Of a stretch of 57,281 nt of DNA, positions 1 to 8,430 are shown piece after piece. The DNA lies in the NCBI GenBank assembly GCA_948467645.1, contig CAOKFD010000009.1:1-57281 (forward strand), in the 5' to 3' direction. The stretch is from Fimadaptatus sp948467645. Its GTDB lineage: Bacteria > Bacillota > Clostridia > Christensenellales > Aristaeellaceae. The notes beneath the pieces were generated by a model that ran no database searches, had not been told where the DNA came from, and saw only the letters and a program-made list of their open reading frames with translations. Numbering within the stretch: the stretch's first letter is position 1; each line of letters opens with the position of its first letter. The translations under genes were made by a program, and so were the position numbers.

Positions 1-862
1 TTTCCCTCGCTGCCTTCTTGCTCTCCTGCGCGTGGATTGCTTTGAGCATCTTCGCTACCAGCTTCACCTTCGAACGCGGTACGACGGAAAACACATTGCG
101 GTAGAAATGTACCGTACAGCGCTGGTATTTCGCATCCGGAAACACTTCACCGACTGACTCCAGCATACCCAGACATTTGTCGCCCACGATCAGCTTCACG
201 CCTTCCAGACCGCGCCCTTTCAGCCACTGAAAGAAGCTGACCCAGCTGGCCTTGTCCTCTTTCATGCCCTCAGCAGCGCCCAGAACCTCGCGATAACCGT
301 CCTCATTGACCGCAATTGCCACCAGAATGGCCACATTTTCGTATTCTCCGCCCCAGTTCCGGCGCAGATAGATGCCGTCCACGTACACATACGGATATTT
401 TCCGCCCTGCAGCGGGCGGTTCCGCCAGTCCTCGATGTGGACGTAAGCCTTCTTGTTCAGCTCACTGATTGTCGCAGGCGATACCTTGCTGCCCCACAGC
501 GCTTCCGTGATGTCCTCGACTCGGCGAACAGACACGCCTGCAAGATACATCTCGATGAGCGCCTCTTCGACGCTGCTCTCGCGGCGGCGATAGCGTTCGA
601 TGATCGCCGTCTCAAAGGACACGCCCTTCAGCCGAGGCACGTGCAGTGTGACGTCGCCGGAGGTCGTGGTCAGATTCCGGTCATAGTGGCCGCTGCGATA
701 GCCCTGACGGGCTTCGTTGCGCTCGTATCTTGCCGCCTGCGTCAGCTTTTCGGCCTCCGCTTCCAGAAGCTCGTTCAGCGTTTCCTCCACGCTTCCGCGT
801 ACAAGTTCCCGTATTTGACCCTTGATTACTTCCTCGTTCAGTGTTACAATCTTCTCGGACAT
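1..862 (-). CDS. IS256-family (Mutator-type) transposase, 3' end cut by the window edge
   Basis: Read on the minus strand from an ATG at 862, preceded by GAAAGGAG, the frame stays open for 287 codons and runs off the left edge. The N-terminus (EEVIKGQIRELVRGSVEETL) and the block RQGYRSGHYDRNLTTTSGDV are typical of IS256-family transposases. The first catalytic Asp is visible in YVYVDGIYLRR and the second in LIVGDKCLGM; a Cys/His segment (QRCTVHFYRN) follows. The third acidic residue would lie beyond the edge. The enzyme would cut and re-join the element's DNA ends. No terminal inverted repeat could be identified upstream of the gene, so the element boundary is unknown. What is visible contains no frame damage. 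Confidence 0.93.
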   Translation of the reverse strand, partial: MSEKIVTLNEEVIKGQIRELVRGSVEETLNELLEAEAEKLTQAARYERNEARQGYRSGHYDRNLTTTSGDVTLHVPRLKGVSFETAIIERYRRRESSVEEALIEMYLAGVSVRRVEDITEALWGSKVSPATISELNKKAYVHIEDWRNRPLQGGKYPYVYVDGIYLRRNWGGEYENVAILVAIAVNEDGYREVLGAAEGMKEDKASWVSFFQWLKGRGLEGVKLIVGDKCLGMLESVGEVFPDAKYQRCTVHFYRNVFSVVPRSKVKLVAKMLKAIHAQESKKAARE

Positions 863-903
863 GGTTCCCAGGCTCCTTTCAGAATTGTTGTGTCGCGACT
901 TCA

Positions 904-933
904 TTCTATCAGATGCCTGTGAATCATGTCTAT
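904..933 (-). promoter_or_regulatory. Probable promoter of the IS256 transposase
   Basis: On the minus strand TAGACA and TAGAAT are separated by 18 bp and lie about 40 bp upstream of the transposase ATG. Both boxes are 5/6 matches to sigma-A consensus. Confidence 0.5.
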
Positions 934-1050
934 TTCTTTTTGCGCAATTTATTGTACCTTATCATGACGTCGTTGAGAGCTATCAATCGCTGTTAGAAAA
1001 GGTCATGAAATAAAAAATCGAATCACTCCCCCCCTTAATGAGATAATGAT

Positions 1051-1087
1051 AAAAAACGGTCAGCATATCTGTGCTGACCGTTTTTTT
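1051..1087. terminator. Bidirectional intrinsic terminator
   Basis: A 10-bp perfect stem (ACGGTCAGCA / TGCTGACCGT) with a 6-nt loop is flanked by an A run on the left and seven T on the right, so it can stop transcription in both directions. It sits just downstream of the AAA-ATPase-like gene that ends at 1148 on the minus strand. Confidence 0.9.
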
Positions 1088-1147
1088 GTACTGCAAAGTA
1101 AAACCTTTCAGAGTAAGAACGCCGAGGCGACGTTATTGCAGTATATC

Positions 1148-2821
1148 TCACTCCACACGCTTAACGACCACCTTACACTCCTTTTCCCAAAACGCAATGC
1201 CGTAAGTCCAGATAGTTTTAACCCTGTATCGCCTGAGTATCGCGGTATAATCTCTCGCCTCAATCTGCTTCATGGCAGCGTCGCACATAGCGTCAAGTTT
1301 CTCATAATCCTTTACGTCCTTGACTTCGACCACAAAGCCGATCTTGCGGTCCTTACGCTCGACAACCACGTCGCTTCGACCCTTGCCAGTCTCAATATTG
1401 CTGGATACGCGCCAGTTCGCGCAGGTGCTCAGCAGCGCCAGCAGAAAACCGTGATAGAACGACTCGTGCGCGTCGTAATAGCTTACCGTATCAAGCAATT
1501 GTTCATCTAGGTATTCCTTGATCATATCGGCGTTGCCCGTCTCAAACGCCTCGTACAGCCCAACCAGCTTTTCACTTTCAGCACGTGTTTTGTCCTTAAA
1601 CCAGTCCAGGACCTGATCCATGTAAATCTGGCGCACCTCTTTATTTGGTATGCGCAGTTCATACTGGCGGCCGTTCGGGTAGCCTACTGATGTAAGATAG
1701 CCCGTCATATAAAGCAGACTCCAGATATTTTCGATGTTGGCATCGATTTCGTTGTGCGTCAGGTTCTCGTTGAGCGTCTTGGTAATCGTTTCGCCCGCGA
1801 TAAGCCTCTCAATCTCAAACTGAGTAGTGCCATCCGTACCTTTGCTTATCAGGCGGCGCACCATCTCGTTGCCGCTGGTGTTTATCCAGTACGCCTTGGG
1901 CTGCACGTGGGCGGACGAACATGCGTCATAGCAATAATTGATCACATCCCACGGACAATATATGTCCTGGCCGCCGAAGCGATAGCCGTCGTACCACTTG
2001 CGCACATCCGAATAGTGGCTTTCCAGCCCGTAATACTCCAGCATTTTGCGCACTTCCGCGTCGGTAAAGCCGAAATATTCATCGAACTTTTCATCCGAAA
2101 TTGAGTGTACTTTAAGATTATTCAGCCCCGTGAATATGCTCTCCTTGGACACGCGCAGACAGCCCGTGAGCACCGCCATAAACAGGCTGTCGTTGGTCTT
2201 TAGCGCCGCGCCGAACATCGCGCGGATGATGTCTATCATCTGCGCGTAATATCCATGATGGAACGCCTTGTCCAGCGGCACGTCGTATTCGTCTATTATC
2301 AATATTGCCTTTTGACCATAGTGCTTTTCCAGCAGACCGCAAAGCATTTTTAAGGACGCGGCAATTTCGGACGGGCTGTCTTCTCTGGCCAGCACCCGCT
2401 TTATCAGGTACTTGTCCACTTCCGCAATGGCGTCGCTGTTCAGCAGGAATTTAAGGCGCGAGCATTCGTCGAATATAACGTTTCTCAGGCGCTCATACGC
2501 TTCTTCAAAGTTCGTTCCGTCCACGCCCTTTAGCGATATGAACACCACCGGGTACTTGCCCATGTACCTGTCGCACAGCGCCTTGTCCTGTTCCACGGCC
2601 AGCCCGTCGAATATGCTCTTGTCCCCGCCTATCTCAAAGAAGGACTTGAACATGCTCATGTTGAGCGTTTTGCCGAAGCGCCGCGGCCTCGTGAACAGGT
2701 TGACCTCGCCCCAGCTGTTGAGCAGGTCGACTATCAGCCCGGTCTTGTCCACATAGTAGAAGTCCTCTTTGCGCAGCTTCTCAAAATTGTCTATGCCCAC
2801 CGGCAGCTTCTTTTTAAGCAT
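1148..2821 (-). CDS. AAA-ATPase-like / PD-(D/E)XK nuclease-superfamily protein, copy 1
   Basis: This 557-residue protein belongs to the large family with an N-terminal AAA-ATPase-like domain (PF09820) and a C-terminal PDDEXK_9 domain (PF08011, formerly DUF1703). The start LPVGIDNFEKLRKEDFYYVD is diagnostic. A Walker A-like RRFGKT lies at residues 47-52 and a Walker B-like ILIIDEYDVPL follows the middle. Near the C-terminus GRSDVVV and FVVEVKD supply the D...ExK nuclease-like signature. Members are multi-copy in gut Firmicutes and Bacteroidetes; their cellular role is not established. A second copy lies at 14706-16379, and a 441-bp stretch is almost identical between the two. ATG at 2821 follows GGGGTGAG. 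The gene is monocistronic, with its own promoter and terminator. Confidence 0.93.
   Translation of the reverse strand: MLKKKLPVGIDNFEKLRKEDFYYVDKTGLIVDLLNSWGEVNLFTRPRRFGKTLNMSMFKSFFEIGGDKSIFDGLAVEQDKALCDRYMGKYPVVFISLKGVDGTNFEEAYERLRNVIFDECSRLKFLLNSDAIAEVDKYLIKRVLAREDSPSEIAASLKMLCGLLEKHYGQKAILIIDEYDVPLDKAFHHGYYAQMIDIIRAMFGAALKTNDSLFMAVLTGCLRVSKESIFTGLNNLKVHSISDEKFDEYFGFTDAEVRKMLEYYGLESHYSDVRKWYDGYRFGGQDIYCPWDVINYCYDACSSAHVQPKAYWINTSGNEMVRRLISKGTDGTTQFEIERLIAGETITKTLNENLTHNEIDANIENIWSLLYMTGYLTSVGYPNGRQYELRIPNKEVRQIYMDQVLDWFKDKTRAESEKLVGLYEAFETGNADMIKEYLDEQLLDTVSYYDAHESFYHGFLLALLSTCANWRVSSNIETGKGRSDVVVERKDRKIGFVVEVKDVKDYEKLDAMCDAAMKQIEARDYTAILRRYRVKTIWTYGIAFWEKECKVVVKRVE
1856..2296. repeat. Near-identical tract shared with 15414-15854 (copy A)
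   Basis: Comparing the two AAA-ATPase-like genes base by base, 440 of 441 positions are the same; the only difference found is A versus G in the codon giving Val (HVQPK) here and Ala (HAQPK) there. Outside the tract the genes differ at many synonymous positions. This is the pattern of recent gene conversion or recombination inside two older paralogues. Confidence 0.9.
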
Positions 2822-2866
2822 ATGCTCACCCCATTCTCAGCGTAGGCGCATATAAAATCTGCTTTT

Positions 2867-2895
2867 AGTATACCACACCGGGCGCAATGCTTCAA
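2867..2895 (-). promoter_or_regulatory. Promoter of AAA-ATPase-like copy 1
   Basis: Minus-strand TTGAAG, 17-bp spacer, TATACT. The same two hexamers with the same spacing precede the second copy (16430-16458), although the spacer sequences differ. Confidence 0.7.
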
Positions 2896-2969
2896 CCGCA
2901 GCAAAATGAATTTGCCCGCGCAGTCCACTCAAGCGCTATGCCTTGGCCATCCGGATCCCATCTGCGCAA

Positions 2970-3008
2970 TTCAGCCCCGCACCAGCTTTAAACCGGCGCG
3001 GGGCTGAA
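2970..3008 (-). terminator. GC-rich hairpin after ABC system 1
   Basis: An 11-bp stem (TTCAGCCCCGC / GCGGGGCTGAA) lies 40 bp beyond the stop of the solute-binding protein gene. The minus-strand T run is weak, so termination is likely but less certain than elsewhere. Confidence 0.6.
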
Positions 3009-3049
3009 AAAGCGCTTCTTACATTATATAGTGCCGCATATCGGCCGCA

Positions 3050-4564
3050 TTACTTTGCCTGATTCGCGGTGATATAGGCCTGCATATCAGCGACGTAGCT
3101 ATCGCCGCCGGCGTTGTACCAGCCGTCCAGTATCTCGTCCCAATCGTCGACAGGACGTTCGCCAATTATTATCTTGGAGATCTGCGTGTTCATGTTGGTC
3201 TGATAGTCGATGAACTTCAGATCATCGCACACGGCCGGACGATAGCCGTTGTCAAGCGGGAACACGGCCTGCTTAATGCAGATGCCCAACAGTTCCTCAA
3301 TGTGCAGACGCTTCTCGGTATCCTGATTCAGCGCTATAAAGAAGCCCGGATCGTCGTTGCGGCGCAGTATCTGGCGCGGCGCGTTATAGGGCAGGCTGTC
3401 GAAAGCTTCCGTCGCAACAATATTGCCGTCCTCGTCAGTAGTCCAGCGCTCGCCCTCCACGCCGTACTTTACGCTTGTCCACCATTCGTCACTCAGCAGC
3501 GCATCCAGGAATTCCATTATGCGCTCGGGATGTTCGGCATTGTTGAATATGCCCCATGCACCCCAATAGCCAGTGGAGAAACTGCCGCCCTCGATCTTCT
3601 GGTTCTCGTCGTTTACGACGTATACAATGTAGCTCAGTTCCGCATTGGGATCTATCTGGCGGCACATGGATTCCTTGTCGGTCATCCAGCCGACGAATTC
3701 GTCCAGTATACCGGTCACGCCCTGCTGGAATCGATCAAATTCGGCATTCCTGTCAATGGTCGCCCAATCGGGGTCGATTGTGCCCAGCTTATACTGCTCG
3801 GCCGTCCACGCCAGCGCCTTCTTAAATGCGTCGTTGGTGCGGGAATATTGCAGATCCATGTATTCGCCGTCATATTCGCGCCAGCCGCTCAGGCCGTAAG
3901 CCATGCGTGCCGCGCCCGCAACGCCCAAATTACCGTCGCCAGAGTATGCCGCGAGTCCGTAGGTATCGTTAATGCCGTTGCCGTCCGGATCCTTGAAGGT
4001 TATGTCGTTCATTACCTGTGTGAACCATTCGAGAGTCACGGGCTTTGTATCGTCATATGTATAACCCAGCTTATCCAGCCAGTCCTTGCGAATCATGTAC
4101 GCATCGGCCCGGGCTATGGATGTGCGCGGTATGGAATAGATATTGCCGTCTCCCAGCACATCTAGCACTTCCCACGAAATGGGATACGTATACTTCATTA
4201 TGTTGGGATAGTTGCCGGAATCCAGGTACTGATTCAGCGGTACAAGCACTCCATCGCGGCACGCATCCATGTACATCTGCGACGTGGTACTGCTGAACAA
4301 TGCCATATCCGGATATTCGCCGGACGCCAGAGTAAGCTGCATACTTTCGTCATAATTGGATGACGGAGCAATCTGTACGTCTATATCCAGGTTGAGCGAC
4401 GACGCTATTTCGCCTATCACCTTTTTGTCCTGCTCCGTAAGTTCAGTCGCTATGTTGGAATACATCGTAAAGGAATACGGCTCCCTTTCCTCCGCGAATG
4501 CAACCGAACCCATCGCTCCCAGCGCCAGCATCAATGCAAGCAGCATGGCCAGTGTTTTCTTCAT
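3050..4564 (-). CDS. Extracellular solute-binding protein, LplA-like (ABC system 1)
   Basis: A 504-residue secreted sugar-binding protein. The signal peptide (MKKTLAMLLALMLALGAMGS, cleavage after VAFA) has no lipobox Cys, so how it is held at the surface is unclear. The segment DPDGNGINDTYGL is the EF-hand-like calcium loop seen in the LplA/family-1 binding proteins of Bacillota. The gene is the last of three downstream of two permease genes and so forms an importer with them. An upstream TTG in frame at 4570 is rejected in favour of ATG 4564, which has GGGGG at the right distance. The substrate cannot be read from sequence; neighbouring FAD oxidoreductases and a YesMN pair suggest a plant-derived oligosaccharide or glycoside. 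Confidence 0.92.
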   Translation of the reverse strand: MKKTLAMLLALMLALGAMGSVAFAEEREPYSFTMYSNIATELTEQDKKVIGEIASSLNLDIDVQIAPSSNYDESMQLTLASGEYPDMALFSSTTSQMYMDACRDGVLVPLNQYLDSGNYPNIMKYTYPISWEVLDVLGDGNIYSIPRTSIARADAYMIRKDWLDKLGYTYDDTKPVTLEWFTQVMNDITFKDPDGNGINDTYGLAAYSGDGNLGVAGAARMAYGLSGWREYDGEYMDLQYSRTNDAFKKALAWTAEQYKLGTIDPDWATIDRNAEFDRFQQGVTGILDEFVGWMTDKESMCRQIDPNAELSYIVYVVNDENQKIEGGSFSTGYWGAWGIFNNAEHPERIMEFLDALLSDEWWTSVKYGVEGERWTTDEDGNIVATEAFDSLPYNAPRQILRRNDDPGFFIALNQDTEKRLHIEELLGICIKQAVFPLDNGYRPAVCDDLKFIDYQTNMNTQISKIIIGERPVDDWDEILDGWYNAGGDSYVADMQAYITANQAK

Positions 4565-4615
4565 GTCCAATCCCCCTTTTTTATATTTCTACCGCTTGCA
4601 CGGTCGAATTCAAAA

Positions 4616-5536
4616 TCAGCCCTTCACGGCGCCCAGCATTACGCCTTTGGCAAAATACCGCTGCAAAAACGGGTATACGCACATTATTGGCAGCATGACG
4701 ACTATCAGCGACGCGTACTGGAGCGATTTGGTATATATCGTCTGTCCGCCGGCCTCGGCAAGGTTATTGCCCGCATCCAGCGCGGCGGTGTTGTTGGCCA
4801 GCACTATTTCGCGCAGCACCAGCTGCACCGGCCAAAGCTCCTGCTTGCGTATATACATTACGGCGCTGAAATAGTTATTCCAGTATCCTACCGCCGCAAA
4901 CAGCGCGATCGTGGCCAGTATGGGCTTTGACAGCGGCACCACGATCTGCGCAAGTATGCGTGGTTCATTGGCGCCGTCTATTCGCGCGGCCTCCAGCAGA
5001 CTCTCCGGCATGGCCTGAAAAAAGTTGATCATAAGTATTATGTTGAACGCGCTAAGCGCGCTGGGAATGATCAACGACAGTAAGTTATTATAAAGCCCTA
5101 TCGACTTCATTACAAGGAATTTGGGGATTATGCCGCCGCTAAAGACCATGGTAATTATAATTATCGTGGTAAATACGCCGCGGCCCTTTAAGTATGGCCT
5201 GGAAATCGGATATGCGGTAAGCGTAGTGAGTATAAGCGTAAGCAGCGTACCCGAAACCGTTATGATCACCGTATTTTTATAGCTGTTCCATATAAGCGTG
5301 CTTGAAAATACCTTCTGGAACGCCTGCAAGTCTATCTCCTTGGGATAGAACATCCACGGGCGGCGCAGATAGTCGGCGTAGCTGGCAAACGCCACGCTGA
5401 ATACGTTCAGCATCGGATAAATTATAGTCAGCGCAAATATCGTAACAAACGTATAGCATATGGCCGCTATTATTTTGTCGTCCCGACTGCGCGCCTTAAA
5501 GCCGGTATATCCCTGCTTGCTTTTAGCGTTTACCAC
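4616..5536 (-). CDS. Carbohydrate ABC transporter permease, YtcP/LplC-like (system 1)
   Basis: A 306-residue inner-membrane permease of the CUT1 MalG-like type with about six membrane segments. The EAA loop that docks the ATPase is EAARIDGANEPRILAQIVVP near residue 200. The C-terminus QRYFAKGVMLGAVKG is characteristic of this subfamily. The GTG start at 5536 overlaps the end of the upstream permease gene by 7 bp and has GGAGGCGG before it, indicating translational coupling. No ATPase gene is nearby. Confidence 0.94.
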   Translation of the reverse strand: MVNAKSKQGYTGFKARSRDDKIIAAICYTFVTIFALTIIYPMLNVFSVAFASYADYLRRPWMFYPKEIDLQAFQKVFSSTLIWNSYKNTVIITVSGTLLTLILTTLTAYPISRPYLKGRGVFTTIIIITMVFSGGIIPKFLVMKSIGLYNNLLSLIIPSALSAFNIILMINFFQAMPESLLEAARIDGANEPRILAQIVVPLSKPILATIALFAAVGYWNNYFSAVMYIRKQELWPVQLVLREIVLANNTAALDAGNNLAEAGGQTIYTKSLQYASLIVVMLPIMCVYPFLQRYFAKGVMLGAVKG

Positions 5537-6474
5537 AGTCCGCCGCCTCCTATCTTGCGTGACGCCGCATTGGTTATCATTATCAACAAACAGCCCACCA
5601 CGGATTGGAAAAGTCCCACCGCGCTCGCATACGAGAACTGACCGCTCTGAAGGCCGATTTCATAAGTATACGTTTCAAATATGTCCGCAACGTCGCTTGT
5701 CAGCGCATTTTTAAGCAGGTACACTTCTTCAAAGCCGTTGCTCAATATGGAACCCGTTCTCATTATAAGCATTACCACTATCGTACCCGCGATGGTCGGC
5801 AGCGTTACATACCATATTCGCTGCATACGCGTCGCGCCGTCGATTATCGCCGCTTCATACAGCGACGAATCTATACCCGAAATCGCCGCCATGTATACGA
5901 TAGTGCCCCAACCGGCGCCCTTCCATATGTCGGTCATTACCATTATCGGACGGAACATGCTGGACGTCGTAAGAAATGGTATCTTTTCGCCGCCCATTTG
6001 GACGATAAGGTTATTGACCATGCCGGTGCTGGTGGACAGCAGATTGTATAGTATAGATATAACTATTACCCACGATATGAAGTGCGGCAGGTACAGTATG
6101 GTCTGCATTGTGCGTTTATAGCCCTGGCTGCCCATTTCATTCATCATCAGCGCGAGTATTATCGGCATCGGGAAGCCGCATATCAGGCGCATTAGGCTAA
6201 GTACTATCGAGTTGCGCAGTATCCTCCAGAAATCAGGGGCGTGGAACAAATATTCAAAGTGTTTAAGACCCACCCAGGGGCTGCCCATTATGCCCTTTAC
6301 TACGCGAAAATCCTTAAACGCTATCACTATGCCGAACATCGGCAGATAGTTCATTATAAGAAGAAAAACCATACCCGGTATCAGAAATATATACAGCCAT
6401 GCATTCTGCCGCATATATGCGGAAAAGCCATTCTTTTTCCGCTGCGCCGGCGCGACGTTTGAGCGTTGCGACAT
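5530..6474 (-). CDS. Carbohydrate ABC transporter permease, LplB-like (system 1)
   Basis: A 314-residue MalF-like permease without the long extra N-terminal helices of MalF. The N-terminus AWLYIFLIPGMVFLLIMNYL begins the first helix, followed by the family motif MFGIVIAFKDF. The EAA loop is EAAIIDGATRMQRIWYVTLP. It is first in a permease-permease-binding protein operon with a consensus promoter at 6520-6548 and AAAGGTGG upstream of the ATG. Confidence 0.94.
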   Translation of the reverse strand: MSQRSNVAPAQRKKNGFSAYMRQNAWLYIFLIPGMVFLLIMNYLPMFGIVIAFKDFRVVKGIMGSPWVGLKHFEYLFHAPDFWRILRNSIVLSLMRLICGFPMPIILALMMNEMGSQGYKRTMQTILYLPHFISWVIVISILYNLLSTSTGMVNNLIVQMGGEKIPFLTTSSMFRPIMVMTDIWKGAGWGTIVYMAAISGIDSSLYEAAIIDGATRMQRIWYVTLPTIAGTIVVMLIMRTGSILSNGFEEVYLLKNALTSDVADIFETYTYEIGLQSGQFSYASAVGLFQSVVGCLLIMITNAASRKIGGGGLW

Positions 6475-6519
6475 GTTTGCGCCACCTTTCGTTTAAAATT
6501 AATCTGCTTTGCATTTTTG

Positions 6520-6548
6520 ATTATATTGAATTTTACCCATTTTTACAA
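6520..6548 (-). promoter_or_regulatory. Promoter of ABC system 1
   Basis: TTGTAA, 17-bp spacer and a perfect TATAAT on the minus strand, 46 bp before the LplB-like start. It makes the transport operon independent of the upstream two-component genes, from which a terminator separates it. Confidence 0.8.
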
Positions 6549-6583
6549 GGTGATTGATTTTACTTTCGTTTTTTGCATTTTAT

Positions 6584-6622
6584 AAAAAAATCCACACCGT
6601 GCGGCAAAGCTTCACGGTGCGG
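6584..6622 (-). terminator. Intrinsic terminator of the two-component operon
   Basis: CCGCACCGTG pairs with CACGGTGTGG (one G-U pair) and is followed on the minus strand by A and seven T. It lies 36 bp after the histidine kinase stop codon. Confidence 0.9.
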
Positions 6623-6657
6623 ACGGTGTAAACTGCACAGACATACATTAAGTATAT

Positions 6658-8430
6658 TTATTTGTTGGAATCATATGCGTCGCCCTCCGTCGGCACAGAA
6701 AATTCTATGCCAGTAAGTCCGTCATGTTTTTTTATTGCAAGCCCGGCGTCCGCGCCGTAAATCAATTTAAGGCGCTGATTCAAATTCGTAAGGCCTACGT
6801 GCCGGTCGTGCATATAAAATTCATGCTTAAACTCCATTTCCAGCGCTTCGAGTTCCTCCGGCGCAAAGCCGGGGCCGTTGTCTTCCACACAGACCGTAAG
6901 TCTGGCTCCGCTGATTTTAATCCTTATTACGAGTATCCCGTTTTCCATTTTGCATAAGCTGTATTTGACGGAATTTTCCACAAGCGGCTGTATGGACAGT
7001 CTGGGTATCAGGCATTGTCCCGCAGCTTCGTCGCGCTCGACCCGCCACTTTATTTTTTCACCGTAGCGTAGCTTCATAAGGCTTAAAAACTCCTCCACAT
7101 ACGCAATTTCCTCGTCTGCGCGAACGCACACGCCTTCGCCTTCCATGCAGAATCGCGACATATGCGACAGGCTCTTTATCGCTGCGGACGATCTGCTTTC
7201 GCGATAGCCCATATCCTCGATGTTCATCCAGAGTATCGCCTGAAGCGTATTATACAAAAAGTGCGGCGTTATCTGCTGCTGTAGCGCGCGCACGCGCGCC
7301 TTGCGCATGGCGTCGTAATCTTCCAGCTGCTGCTTTTTAAGCGCGACGTTGTTTTGATATGCCTCAAGTATATGCAGCAAAATATACTGGACCTCGTAAC
7401 TGCCCGTCTGCGCAGGCGCGTCGTGCGCTTTATTGTCGATAAAATCCAAAATAACGCCGATCGGGCGGAATACCCGTCTGGATATAACCGCGGCCAATAT
7501 CATTGCGGCCAGCAGACTGCCAAGTATCACCATCGCAATGGAGCGCACCAGATTCAGCTCTTCCATCTGATACACGTCTATGGGCACCAGCAGCATATAG
7601 CGCATCGGCTGTATGCCCGCCGCGCACATATACGCATAATACTCCTGATCTTCAAACGTATACAGAAATCCGCCGCCCGTTTCGGGTATTTCGCCATCCA
7701 TTATCACCTCTTCGGCGCCTACGCCGCAAAGTCTGTTTTCACTTCCAAACAGGCACCTGTTTTTATCGTCCAGCACCATTATGAGCCTGTCTGCCGCGGC
7801 ATCACTCGTCGCAACCAGCGCGCGCAAGTTCTCCAGATCGACGTTTACGATTATAAAGCAGTTTTCATCTATGCCGCAAAAATACGTCATGACCATTTTA
7901 TTGCTTAGCGGCTTTGTCTGAAGCTCTCGCTTTTCCCAAAACAGCGTTCTGCCTTTTTCGTAATTCTGCCTGTAGATATCGTCCACATCCGAGTTTACCG
8001 TAAGTCGCAAAAGCTGCGCGCCCGTGCGCGAGCTGAGCAGATAACCGTTCACGCCCGTATATATCGCAATTTCGTAATCCAGCTCGCTGCGCAGCGCCAG
8101 ATGCAGGTACTTTATGCAGTTAAGCCGCATGAGCATCGCGTCGTAATTGTAAGTATAGTCGCGATCCACCAGCCGATATCTGCGTATTTCAGAATTTCCC
8201 GCAAGCTTTAGCGCCTGCCCGGACGTATCCGTAAGCACATTGTCCAGCGACGCCTTTATCAGGTTCAGTGACTGCACATTCGCCCTGTCCAGCGCCTGTT
8301 TTCGCGTCGCCGCGTTCATGGTAAACGCAACGGCTATGCTTATGAGCGCCAGCAGCGTCATGCATATGAATATCATCCAGAAGTACTTGAAATACAGACT
8401 GCGCAGTGATATTTTTCTTTCGTCGCTCAA
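6658..8430 (-). CDS. YesM-like sensor histidine kinase
   Basis: A 590-residue membrane sensor. Helix 1 spans about residues 15-37 and helix 2 about 296-316, with a roughly 255-residue extracellular sensing region between. The His_kinase domain (PF06580) has the phospho-acceptor H390 in QQITPHFLYNTLQ; the ATP-binding domain shows N486 (LVENSVKY) and DNGPGF at 517-522. It presumably phosphorylates the regulator encoded just upstream in response to a sugar-related signal. The start is TTG at 8430, whose last two bases are the first two of the regulator's TGA stop; GGGGA lies upstream. That overlap implies translational coupling. In Bacillota such pairs control adjacent sugar ABC operons, which fits here. 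Confidence 0.95.
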   Translation of the reverse strand: MSDERKISLRSLYFKYFWMIFICMTLLALISIAVAFTMNAATRKQALDRANVQSLNLIKASLDNVLTDTSGQALKLAGNSEIRRYRLVDRDYTYNYDAMLMRLNCIKYLHLALRSELDYEIAIYTGVNGYLLSSRTGAQLLRLTVNSDVDDIYRQNYEKGRTLFWEKRELQTKPLSNKMVMTYFCGIDENCFIIVNVDLENLRALVATSDAAADRLIMVLDDKNRCLFGSENRLCGVGAEEVIMDGEIPETGGGFLYTFEDQEYYAYMCAAGIQPMRYMLLVPIDVYQMEELNLVRSIAMVILGSLLAAMILAAVISRRVFRPIGVILDFIDNKAHDAPAQTGSYEVQYILLHILEAYQNNVALKKQQLEDYDAMRKARVRALQQQITPHFLYNTLQAILWMNIEDMGYRESRSSAAIKSLSHMSRFCMEGEGVCVRADEEIAYVEEFLSLMKLRYGEKIKWRVERDEAAGQCLIPRLSIQPLVENSVKYSLCKMENGILVIRIKISGARLTVCVEDNGPGFAPEELEALEMEFKHEFYMHDRHVGLTNLNQRLKLIYGADAGLAIKKHDGLTGIEFSVPTEGDAYDSNK

